NCBI RefSeq assembly: GCF_035046485.1
Contig: NC_085137.1
Location: forward strand, 444,792,334 to 444,856,333
Reading direction: 5' to 3'
Source of the DNA: Aedes albopictus
Lineage: Eukaryota > Arthropoda > Insecta > Diptera > Culicidae
Length of the DNA: 64,000 nt
Each line of letters starts with the position of its first letter. The stretch's first letter is position 1. The position numbers and the translations under genes were made by a program. The notes beneath the pieces were generated by a model. It searched no databases. It worked only from the letters and a program-made list of their open reading frames with translations, and was not told the DNA's origin. Of this stretch, positions 23,114-33,616 are shown in pieces.

Positions 23114-25790
23114 TTCGGTTGCTATTCTATTCCAACCGCACTTTATTTCGGTTTCCATTCGATGACTAATCAATTACAATTCGATTGTCTTGTGCAGACT
23201 AGTCGACTGCCATTAGATTGCCATACCATTGGCATTCAATATAATGATTAATAGATTGCTATTCAAATTTCATTCGATCGCTAAATCTATGATCATTTGA
23301 ATGAAATTCGATTGCCAATACAGTTGCTTGCCATTCGATAATTATCCGTTGTTTATTCGATTATCATTCGATTGCCAATTTAATGCCATTCGATGGCTAT
23401 TGGATCGCCAATCGAATGTCACACGATTGTAATACAATTTCCAATCGATTGCCATTCGGCTATTCAATCGCCATTCGAGTGCTTTTCGATCAAGTATTTG
23501 ATTGCCATTCGATTGTCATTGAATGGCCATTTGATTGTCATTCGATTACCACTCGATGACTATTTGATTTTCATTCAATCGACATTCGACTGCCATTCGA
23601 TTGGCATTGTAACGTCGAATTTCAATTGATTGTTAGATCAATATTCGATTGTCATTCTACTACCATTTTATTGTCATTTGGCTGCCAATCTATCATCAAT
23701 TCGATCGCCATTCGATGACAATTCGATCACCATTCGATTTTCAACCACTCGCCATTCAATTGTCAATTGATAGCCATTGGTTTGCTATTCGATTGTCATT
23801 CTATTGTCACATGATGGCCATTAAATTGCTACTCGATTGCAATTCAACTGCTATTCAAATGCCATTTAATGGCTATATGATCGCCAATCAATTATCTATC
23901 GAATATTAAATGATTGACACTGGATTCCTCTTCAATTACCATACGATTACCTTATCATTGTCATTCGTTTGTCACTCGATTACCCTTTGATTGCTATTCG
24001 ATTGTCAATCGATCGCCATTCGATGGCCAATCGGTGGCCATTCGATAACCAATTTATGGCTATTCGATTGCCATTCGAGTAAATTACGATCAAAATTTCG
24101 ATTGTCATTGAATGGCAATTTCAACGGCCAATCGATTGTCATTCGATGACTGTTCGACTGCCATTAGATCGACATTTGTATGCCATTCGATTGACATTAG
24201 AACGTTGGTTATCAGTTGATTAAATTGCAATTTAATTGCCATTTGGTTGTCAAGCGATTACTATTAGAATGCTATTTGATCGACACTCTATTGCCATTCA
24301 AATGGTACTCGATTGCCATGCGATTTTCAACCATTTGCCATTCGATTGTCAATCGATTGCCATTAGTTGTCTATTCTATAATCATTCTATTGTCACACGA
24401 TGACCAATGAAATTTCTATTCGATTTTCATTCTATGGCCATTTAAATTGTTATTGGATTACCATTTAAATTGTTATTGGATGGCTAATAATTGATATCCG
24501 ATGGCGAATCGATGGCCATTCTGTTGTCAGACGATTGCCATGCGACTGCTATTCGATAGATTGTCATTCGGTTATCAATCGATTGTCATTCGATTATCAA
24601 TCGATTGTCATTCGATTATCAATCGATTGTCATAAGATTATCAATCGATTATCATTCGATTGTCAATCGATTGCTATTCGATTGTCAATCGATTAACATT
24701 CGATTATCAACCGATTGCCATTCGATTGTCAATCGATGGCGATGAGCTTGCTATTCAATCGTCATGAAATTTCTTCCCGATTGTCATTTGATTGCTATAC
24801 CAATGTCATTCGATGAACATTCCGTTGCCAATTGTTTGCCAATTGATTGCCATTAGATTGCTATTTTATGGCCACTTGATTTTCATTTGATGATTAATAA
24901 AATTACGATTGAATGTCCATTCTATCGCTATTCATATTGCTATTCGTAGCCATTAGATTGCTATTCGATGTCCAATCAATGGCCATTCTATTGCCATATT
25001 ATTGCCATTCTATTGCCATTTGATTGCCATTTGATTGTCATTTGATTGTCATTTGATTGTCATTCGATTGTCATTAGGTTGTCATTTGGTTGTCATTTGA
25101 TTGTCATTCGATTGTCATTCGTTTGTCATTCGATTGTCATTCGATTGTCATTCGATTGTCATTCAATTGTCATTCAACTGTTATTCAATTGTCATCCGAT
25201 TGTCATTCGCTTGCCATTCGACGGCTATCCGATTACCATTATGTTTGCCAATGAGTGGCAATCGATTCTAATTCGATTGCCACTCGATGGCCAGTGCTGT
25301 TATTGATCGGGCCTTCATATGAAAGTGTGAAAACTGTCACAACACGAAACAAACATTCAATTCAATTGTCAATCAATTGCCATTCAATTGCCATTCGGGT
25401 GCCATTCGGATTCCATTCGATTGCGGTTCGTTAGTCAATGGATTATCATTCAATTACCATTCGACAGCCAGTTTATTCTCTATGATTGAATTGACAGGTG
25501 ATAGTCATTCGATTGCCATTTGATTGCCACTCGATTACCATTTGATGGTCACACGATTGATATTCAGGGGCCATTAGGATGTCATTCGAATACCATTTTG
25601 TTTTCCATCTTTTACCATTCAAGAGGCATTTGGATGTCATTAGATTGTTATTTGCAACAAAAATGTCATTGAGTTATCATTTGTTTGTTGTTAGAATGCA
25701 ATCCGATAGCCATTAATCGGCTACACCCATTGGAAGTTACTCGAACGCCATTCACTTCAATTGATTGCCATTCCATTTCAATTTTTGTTT
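23114..25790 (+). repeat. Decayed tandem array, unit near CGATTGCCATT
   Basis: 2.7 kb in which CGATTGCCATT, CGATTGTCATT and variants repeat every 11 bp or so with many substitutions and indels. The best preserved run is near 25020-25210. It joins the right edge of the CCATTCCAATT array directly. Confidence 0.85.
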
Positions 25791-25799
25791 CAACCTACT

Positions 25800-27923
25800 T
25801 AACTTCTCCTCCATAGTTCCAAATTTTAGGCACTTCAAAATAGATTAGTGCCAACCGCCCTCGTTCATCACAAGAAAAATAAAACTCAAATCTCCCGCGA
25901 AGATCTTGTTCCGTGATCTTGGTTCAAGATCTTGCGTCGCCCAAGTCACGGTAGATACCGTTTCGGCTACATGGTGCAATGCCAAAAAACGTGCTGTTGT
26001 TGTCGTTGCCACGAGAGTGATGAAGTTTCGCGTTTTTCGACGCGTACCCTACTTGGCCTGAACGCTTGGAACGCTTGAAACACATTACACCTGACTTGGA
26101 GTGAACTGATGGTGGCAGCGAGGAGACAAGAGAGGAAGAGCAGAGTGTTTGCTGGAGTGCAACGATCCATGTCGTGCATTTGATTTCGTTTGTAGGTAGG
26201 TACCTACCTACGGGGAGTAGACACCAACTAGTAAAACAACCGTGCCATGCGGCGGTTGAGCTGAGTACGATGCTCGGCGATCGAGAGTATAGACAACAAC
26301 AACAACCACGGCAAGTTTCACAACTTTTTAGCAAGCTAGAACATTGTCGTTAGGGTGACCGGATTGGTTACTGTTTTAAAACCTTCTTAAAGATATGATA
26401 AAGCTAAAACTATTTTCTTTGAACATAAATGGTTTTAATATAGTTTTAACACAGTTTTGAAGCTTATTTAATGCAATTGTTCTATGACAAGACCTTGAAT
26501 ATTACCAGGAATGCTGGAAATCCCAGATGCCAATCCCTTAGTCCATCATTGGAGGTTTTATTGAGGCTTGATTAAGTCATGAAGAGTTTAAATTTAGGAA
26601 GCAAACTGGTTTAAATCTTTGATAAAACCAATAAAATGACTTGCGTAGATTAATTATAAGTCTCATACTCCCAAATAAGTACGATTGAACCAGCAACTGA
26701 ACAAGTATTCATCGCATCGCAACTTCTGGTCACCCTGATCAGCAAACCGCCACATTAATTGGACCTGCTAGAACGATTAATTATTGAATTTTAATTTTTG
26801 ATTTTCAACTGGCTGTCCGGTCAGGTAGTGAAAGCTTCTGATACAGTTCTGTGCACTCGGTAGCTAGGCGAGCGTAATGGATATAGCTTCCTGATCCTGA
26901 AATATCCAATCTACTGTGGAGTGCGTTCAACTGGAAAGGTGTATCATTATAGGCGGTTGCCACAAAGCCTTGGTATAATTTGGCGCACCTATGAGGAAGA
27001 TATTGCTAATGGACTGAAAACTTGATTTATAGAACCATCACCAAAATATGGCAATTTGTTAACGGTCGCCATATCATCATAAACTTCGAATATTTATTTA
27101 AAGCTATTCAAAACTGATCCTGCTGTAAACGTCGTAAACAATTATCAGAGAGAAATTTACGACCTCAAACAAACCTAGCTTGGCCTCTGAATGAATGAAT
27201 TCATTACTCTCTATCTCACACACTGCAGTTCCCCCTTTTTTATATCGAGCGCATTTCTATCCGAAAGCCTAGCGTGAAGCAGGTCTTACATACAATTTAT
27301 AATATCCCAGCAATTTAAAGCGTCTTTCATCCGCGCAGCAGAAAACTAGTTAGATACAGCAACTTCCCGTTGACGACGACGGTTTGGCAAACGGTATTCA
27401 AAATTTTCCTCGTTACCCATAAACCGAACTGTCTTCGAGGTCGGTTGGTTGCCAAAAATGTTTCACTATAGAAGCAGAAGGAACAACCGGTTAACCGGTG
27501 GTTCCGTAAAATGTTCATCCGGGGTTGGCAGCGAACATCAATTTCGATTTGTACAATGAATATTGAAATTATGCTCTGAGGGACGTGCCATAAGATGCCA
27601 CTCGACAGCAACGTCATCCTTCTGGGTTGAAAGTCCGGCAGGACGACACATGGATAGCGATGGTACACAGTATGGTCGAGATGGCGCAATCTCAGAGTTT
27701 AAATTGTCTCAAATCTAATAGAAGGAGAATGCTCAACAGCAACACAGGTTGAGGCGAGCAGTGTATCGCCAAATTGCGAATCTACATAGTTTCAACTGGG
27801 TGCACTCTGTTATGGAATTCGTTGTATATGTTTCTACATAGTTTCGAACAAATGTATTAAATTTTGTAAAAGGAAACTACAAAAATAACTGCCTACACTG
27901 TAAATTCAGACTGTATTACGAAT
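25800..27923. other. No gene recognised
   Basis: 25900-26340 is GC-richer with frames on the minus strand that lack splice evidence. It contains the 20-bp perfect palindrome GTAGGTAGGTACCTACCTAC (26192-26211). 26740-27920 is AT-rich. Confidence 0.4.
26351..26738. mobile_element. Possible short MITE bounded by AGGGTGACC
   Basis: TAGGGTGACC at 26351 is inverted as GGTCACCCTG ending at 26738. The terminal motif resembles hAT ends, but the inverted match is only about 9-10 bp and the flanks show no 8-bp duplication. Confidence 0.3.
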
Positions 27924-30742
27924 AGATTCGATTTCGATTCGATTTCGATTTCGATTCGATTTCGATTCGATTTCGATTCGATTTCGATTCGATTTCGATT
28001 CGATTTCGATTCGATTTCGATTCGATTTCGATTCGATTTCGATTCGATTTCGATTCGATTTCGATTCGATTTCGATTCGATTTCGATTCGATTTCGATTC
28101 GATTTCGATTCGATTTCGATTCGATTTCGATTCGATTTCGATTCGATTTCGATTCGATTTCGATTCGATTTCGATTCGATTTGGATTCGATTTGGATTCG
28201 ATTTGGATTCGATTTCGATTCGATTTCTATTCGACTTCGATTCGATTTGGATTCGATTTGGATTCGATTTGGATTCGATTTGGATTCGATTTGGATTCGA
28301 TTTGGATTCGATCTGGATTCGATTTAGATTCGATCTGGATTCGATTTGGATTCGATTTGGATTCGATTTGGATTCGATCTGGATTCGATTTAGATTCGAT
28401 CTGGATTCGATTTGGATTCGATTTGGATTCGATTGGGATTCGATTTGGATTCGATTTCGATTCGATTTCGATTCGATTTCGATTCGATTTCGATTCGATT
28501 TCGATTCGATTTCGATTCGATTTCGATTCGATTTCGATTCGATTTCGATTCGATTTCGATTCGATTTCGATTCGATTTCGATTCGATTTCGATTCGATTT
28601 CGATTCGATTTCGATTCGATTTCGATTCGATTTCGATTCGATTTCGATTCGATTTCGATTCGATTTCGATTCGATTTCGATTTGATTTCAATTTGATTTC
28701 GATTCGATTTCGATTCGATTTCGATTCGATTTCGATTCGATTTCGATTCGATTTCGATTCGATTTCGATTCGATTTCGATTCGATTTCGATTCGAATTCG
28801 ATTCGATTTCGATTCGATTTCGATTCGATTTCGATTCGATTTCGATTCGATTTCGATTCGATTTCGATTCGATTTCGATTCGATTTCGATTCGATTTCGA
28901 TTCGATTTCGATTCGATTTCGATTCGATTTCGATTCGATTTCGATTCGATTTCGATTCGATTTCGATTCGATTTCGATTCGATTTCGATTCGATTTCGAT
29001 TCGATTTCGATTCGATTTCGATTCGATTTCGATTCGATTTCGATTCGATTTCGATTCGATTTCGATTCGATTTCGATTCGATTTCGATTCGATTTCGATT
29101 CGATTTCGATTCGATTTCGATTCGATTCGATCGATTTCGATTCGATTTCGATCGATTTCGATTCGATTTCGATTCGATTTCGATTCGATTTCGATTCGAT
29201 TTCGATTCGATTTCGATTCGATTTCGATTCGATTTCGATTCGATTTCGATTCGATTTTCGATTCGATTTCGATTCGATTTCGATTCGATTTCGATTCGAT
29301 TTCGATTCGATTTCGATTCGATTTCGATTCGATTTCGATTCGATTTCGATTCGATTTCGATTCGATTTCGATTCGATTTCGATTCGATTTCGATTCGATT
29401 TCGATTCGATTTCGATTCGATTTCGATTCGATTTCGATTCGATTTCGATTCGATTTCGATTCGATTTCGATTCGATTTCGATTCGATTTCGATTCGATTT
29501 CGATTCGATTTCGATTCGATTTCGATTCGATTTCGATTCGATTTCGATTCGATTTCGATTCGATTTCGATTCGATTTCGATTCGATTTCGATTCGATTTC
29601 GATTCGATTTCGATTCGATTTCGATTCGATTTCGATTCGATTTCGATTCGATTTCGATTCGATTTCGATTCGATTTCCATTCGATTTCGATTCGATTTCG
29701 ATTCGATTTCGATTCGATTTCGATTCGATTTCGATTCGATTTCGATTCGATTTCGATTCGATTCGATCGATTCGATTCGATTTCGATTCGATTTCGATTC
29801 GATTTCGATTCGATTTCGATTCGATTTCGATTCGATTTCGATTCGATTTCGATTCGATTTCGATTCGATTTCGATTCGATTTCGATTCGATTTCGATTCG
29901 ATTTCGATTCGATTTCGATTCGATTTCGATTCGATTTCGATTCGATTTCGATTCGATTTCGATTCGATTTCGATTCGATTTCGATTCGATTTCGATTCGA
30001 TTTCGATTCGATTTCGATTCGATTTCGATTCGATTTCGATTCGATTTCGATTCGATTTCGATTCGATTTCGATTCGATTTCGATTCGATTTCGATTCGAT
30101 TTCGATTCGATTTCGATTCGATTTCGATTCGATTTCGATTCGATTTCGATTCGATTTCGATTCGATTTCGATTCGATTTCGATTCGATTTCGATTCGATT
30201 TCGATTCGATTTCGATTCGATTTCGATTCGATTTCGATTCGATTTCGATTCGATTTCGATTCGATTTCGATTCGATTTCGATTCGATTTCGATTCGATTT
30301 CGATTCGATTTCGATTCGATTTCGATTCGATTTCGATTCGATTTCGATTCGATTTCGATTCGATTTCGATTCGATTTCGATTCGATTTCGATTCGATTTC
30401 GATTCGATTTCGATTCGATTTCGATTCGATTTCGATTCGATTTCGATTCGATTTCGATTCGATTTCGATTCGATTTCGATTCGATTTCGATTCGATTTCG
30501 ATTCGATTTCGATTCGATTTCGATTCGATTTTCGATTCGATTTCGATTCGATTTCGATTCGATTTCGATTCGATTTCGATTCGATTTCGATTCGATTTCG
30601 ATTCGATTTCGATTCGATTTCGATTCGATTTCGATTCGATTTCGATTCGATTTCGATTCGATTTCGATTCGATTTCGATTCGATTTCGATTCGATTTCGA
30701 TTCGATTCGATTTCGATTCGATTTCGATTCGATTTCGGATTT
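27924..30742 (+). repeat. 11-bp tandem array, unit CGATTTCGATT
   Basis: About 255 units over 2.8 kb, very homogeneous, with rare breaks (TTCGATTCGATCGATT types near 29121, 29150 and 29760). A variant zone with TTTGGATTCGA units lies at 28180-28455. It gives (FRFDFDSISIR)n-like and (NRIEIESKS)n-like open frames on both strands, which are not genes. Confidence 0.95.
28310..28441 (+). repeat. 66-bp higher-order repeat, two copies
   Basis: Six 11-bp units in a fixed variant order (GATCTGG, GATTTAG, GATCTGG, then three GATTTGG) occur at 28310 and again at 28376, exactly 66 bp apart. Confidence 0.8.
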
Positions 30743-32114
30743 CGATTTTGATTGTATTTTTGTAAAAAAAAAAGGAAATATTATGTAAGTATTTTGTTTG
30801 TTTTCGTATTTTTGTCAATTTCGTTGTACTTCAATGTTTTTTCTCAACTTTTGCCTTCATCGGTAAAAAACTTTTCAGCAGCTACACCACAAAACACGAC
30901 GTGTTTGAAATCAAGCAATTACTCTTAACTCACAGATCTCCCAAACAACAACACTGCCAATAATTCGAATCGAACCGGAGAAAATTATCTCATTTCATTG
31001 ATCTAATTTCCCAGCCAACGTCTTCCTCCAAAACCTTCCTTTCTTCAGATCTCAACAGCTGGTAGCGCGTTCAAAATAGCATTCATTTGCCGGCGCTGCC
31101 TGCAGATTCAAAAGAAAAGAGAGGAAACGCCTTGGTGTTTGATCTTTATCTTGATCGACTGGCGACTGGTATGGGCACGAAATTCCATTATAAACAGTAG
31201 TTTCGTTTTTTGCCTAATTTAGATCAGCGAAGTATTGGGCGATTCTGAATCAAAGAGGTGAGTCGAATTAAAATGACAAATCATTAGAAAACGTGAAGAA
31301 GCGGTGCCATTCATAGTCATCTCAATCGACATAATAAAGGGAATTTCAAAATTCTTTAATGAAAAGATGGCCTCTCTCAATTCCAATAGGGCACTGCACT
31401 GTTTTGATTTTGTATGGGATTTTGACGTTTCGTGGCCTTGTTGTTTACAAAATTTCTGTAAGAGTGAAAGAGAAAGGAGAGAATTTCATGCAATGCCCTA
31501 TACAAGTACGCCCAATGCCAGTTGACAAGTGACAGTTCATTGTGATTCAAATTCTGTGATACTGGCAACCTTGTTCTTTAACAGACTTTTTTTCGGTCAA
31601 AACTTTTTCATTAAAGATTTTTTTTAAGAATTCCATGTTGCATGTATTAATTTAAATCTAGAACAGTCTGAATGGCTCTCAGTCTGTATATCTTCTGCCC
31701 ACTCCCCTCCGGATCGCCTTGCGATCATTTGGTTTTCCAGCTAATTTTCCCTGCAACGATCGACCCACTGACTGATCGCTGAGATTTGGTGCTCTCTATT
31801 TTTAATGGCGTGCTCGCCGATTTGTTATTTACGAATGCAGCGTCTGCAGCAGCAACAGCAAATGAATGGTCGAACGCCAGTTTCAATAATAACAATAATG
31901 AAAGCCAAGCAGTAACTGGTGCGATCGCGATCGTCGAAAATGCCAAGGCTGTTGGAAGGCTAATAACGAACGGTTGTGCGCCCCGTATTCCCCCCATATA
32001 GACGGACCCAACAGCTGTTCTGAGTTACCCCCAAAGCGTGGAACACAAAATGAGAAAAAAAAACAAACGTCAGCGCCATCATCGATCACAATGACCGATC
32101 GATGCCCGGCTTAC
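30743..32114. other. Non-coding, contains small dispersed repeat
   Basis: Mostly AT-rich. 31690-32100 is GC-richer and lies just downstream of the minus-strand exon at 32115-32303, so it may hold unique intronic sequence. Opposite open frames at 31725-32001 lack splice support. Confidence 0.4.
31387..31500. mobile_element. Small dispersed MITE (copy 1), about 114 bp
   Basis: The ends GGGCACTGCA and TGCAATGCCC are inverted and flanked by TA on both sides. The body (GATTTTGTATGGGATTTTGA, then TTGTTTACAAAATTTCTG) is found again at 49741-49845. Confidence 0.6.
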
Positions 32115-32303
32115 CTTTCGTAGTCGTAGAACTTCGATCTCGTTGGCTTCAACGCTCTTTCGCGTGGACGACGATGAGCCGGAGCCGGACGGCAACACTG
32201 AAGATGCGGATGGTGGATGCGTTGCAACTAGGGACGCAGTGGCGGCCACTGTTGCCATCGCGAGTTTCGTTGGGGTTCCTGCCGGAGAGGCCGTTCTGGA
32301 GTC
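32115..32303 (-). CDS. Internal coding exon, phase 0 (63 codons), same host gene
   Basis: A 189-bp minus-strand exon. The acceptor is a pyrimidine-rich tract ending CTTTCTCCAG and the donor is CGAAAG|GTAAGC. Of the three frames, the phase-0 frame is fully open. It encodes a Ser/Thr/Ala/Pro-rich segment (starts DSRTASPAGTPTKLAM, contains SGSGSSSSTRKS) ending in a charged, helix-like VEANEIEVLRLRK. Length divisible by three with phase-0 ends matches the phase-0 donor of the exon at 51394-51954, so the two join without a frame change. The base composition is clearly richer in G+C than the surrounding intron. Protein family not recognised. The plus-strand open frames over the same bases are shadows. 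Confidence 0.65.
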
Positions 32304-32492
32304 CTGGAGAAAGCGGAAGAATGAAAAAAGGGTAAGAATATTGACAACAGTCGTGTACGTAAAATAGATCTAAAGTATGAATGTTATCGTAATAAACACA
32401 TTAAAGCTTCTTCTACCCTAGGAGCTAGGAACCAATATGAGGTGACTGCTGAAGATTAGCAGGTCTCTTTAGTGCGAAAGTGCTGGTGAACT

Positions 32493-33614
32493 CCCAGGTA
32501 ACAATTTGATGCTGACAAATCGTTATTTCAACCATTTTAAAAGCAGCCTTCATTTGAAAAAAGCTGAGCACAAGATGTACAATCGTTTATTCAGCCCCTA
32601 AACATCTAATTTTGGTGATTTTATCCAACCTTAAGCTGGTTTGAGGTTCATTGAAAGGCTGATTTAAAGCTTAATACGCGCTAAAATTATTGAATTTGGT
32701 TAAAAAATTTGAAAAAAAAACTTGTTTTGAACACATTTTCAGCATTTGCGGCTTTCTATTTCCAGAAGAGATGCTTTGGAATGTATAAATTTATCTATGG
32801 GAAAACTGGGAATAGAATTCGGAACTCCTCGGAACTATATCACTCACCATATCACCTACACCACACACAAATGTATACATATCCTTGAAAACGAGAGCAA
32901 TGCTTGTTGTATCTGAATAATCAAGAACTTAAGTTGAACTAAAGCTGTATTGAGGCCAGGCTTGTCCGCACTGAGCGCATGAAAATTCTGCTCTTTTGAT
33001 TTACACCACCAAAACCATAATATTTATGCAATCTTCCTATCTTACCTGATAGAAGGATGTTTGAATATCCTGAATGTCATTTCGAACTGTCAAAAAATCG
33101 CACCGCAGTGCCACACTGTGCGTGCAAAGAGAATTCCACCCGGGTGAATTCACCCCAGTGAATTTCTCTTTGCGCGCTCAGTACGGCACTGTGGTGCGAT
33201 TTTTTGACAGTTCGAAATGACATTCAGGATATTCAAACATCCTTCTACCAGGTAAGATAGAAAGATTACATAAATATTATGGTTTTGGTGGTGTAAATCA
33301 AAAGAGCAGAATTTTCACGCGCTCAGTGCGGACAAGCCTGATTGAGGCTGAAGAAGCTATGTGGACTCCGGGAAAACACGGCTTGGGCCAGCTGTCAAAA
33401 ATTATTTGATTAAAGGTTGAACAACAGATGATTAATTCTGCGTATTGGTGTACGTTTCGAAGCTGGTTACAGAGATGATGAAGGCTGATTTAAGAGGTTG
33501 AACAAGCAATATTTCTGACCTATATTCAGCTGTCATTGTATTCAGCCACTGCCACCATTACCCAGCCAATGTTCAGCTAATACTCTCACTGTTCAGCATT
33601 CATTGTTACTTGGG
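32493..33614 (-). mobile_element. CACTA-like TIR transposon, short deleted copy
   Basis: It starts CCCAGGTAACAATTTGATG and ends with the inverted CATTGTTACTTGGG, flanked by CT on both sides (32491-32492, 33615-33616). Subterminal sequence matches the larger element at 38201-40422 in reverse orientation: its left end equals that element's right end (shared AATTTTGGTGATTTTATCCA), and its right end equals that element's left end (AGTAACAATG..GCTGAAC). It has no transposase and is a deletion derivative. A foldback element is inserted at 32957-33340. Confidence 0.8.
32957..33340. mobile_element. hAT-like foldback MITE with 8-bp TSD, nested
   Basis: 384 bp with inverted arms of about 160-180 bp beginning CAGGCTTGTCCGC. 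It is flanked by a perfect 8-bp duplication ATTGAGGC (32949-32956, 33341-33348). An 8-bp TSD with CAG ends fits the hAT superfamily; P-type elements also make 8-bp TSDs. It lies inside the element at 32493-33614 and so is younger than that insertion. Confidence 0.85.
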
Positions 33615-33616
33615 CT

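Noticed and set aside
20318..23173. Open frames of up to 917 codons on both strands (FPIP, GIGN, MELE, ELEWNWNGIGM repeats)
   Set aside because: They are translations of stop-free 12- and 11-bp tandem repeats, open in several frames at once, with no start context, splice signals or non-repeat domain.
25924..26334. 136-codon minus-strand Cys/Ser-rich frame
   Set aside because: Cysteine spacing fits no known domain and no splice sites were found.
20468..30742. CRISPR-like regular repeats
   Set aside because: Units are contiguous 11-12-mers without unique spacers, in a eukaryotic genome. These are satellites.
28192..30818. Open frames of 857 and 863 codons on opposite strands
   Set aside because: Same artefact from the CGATTTCGATT array.
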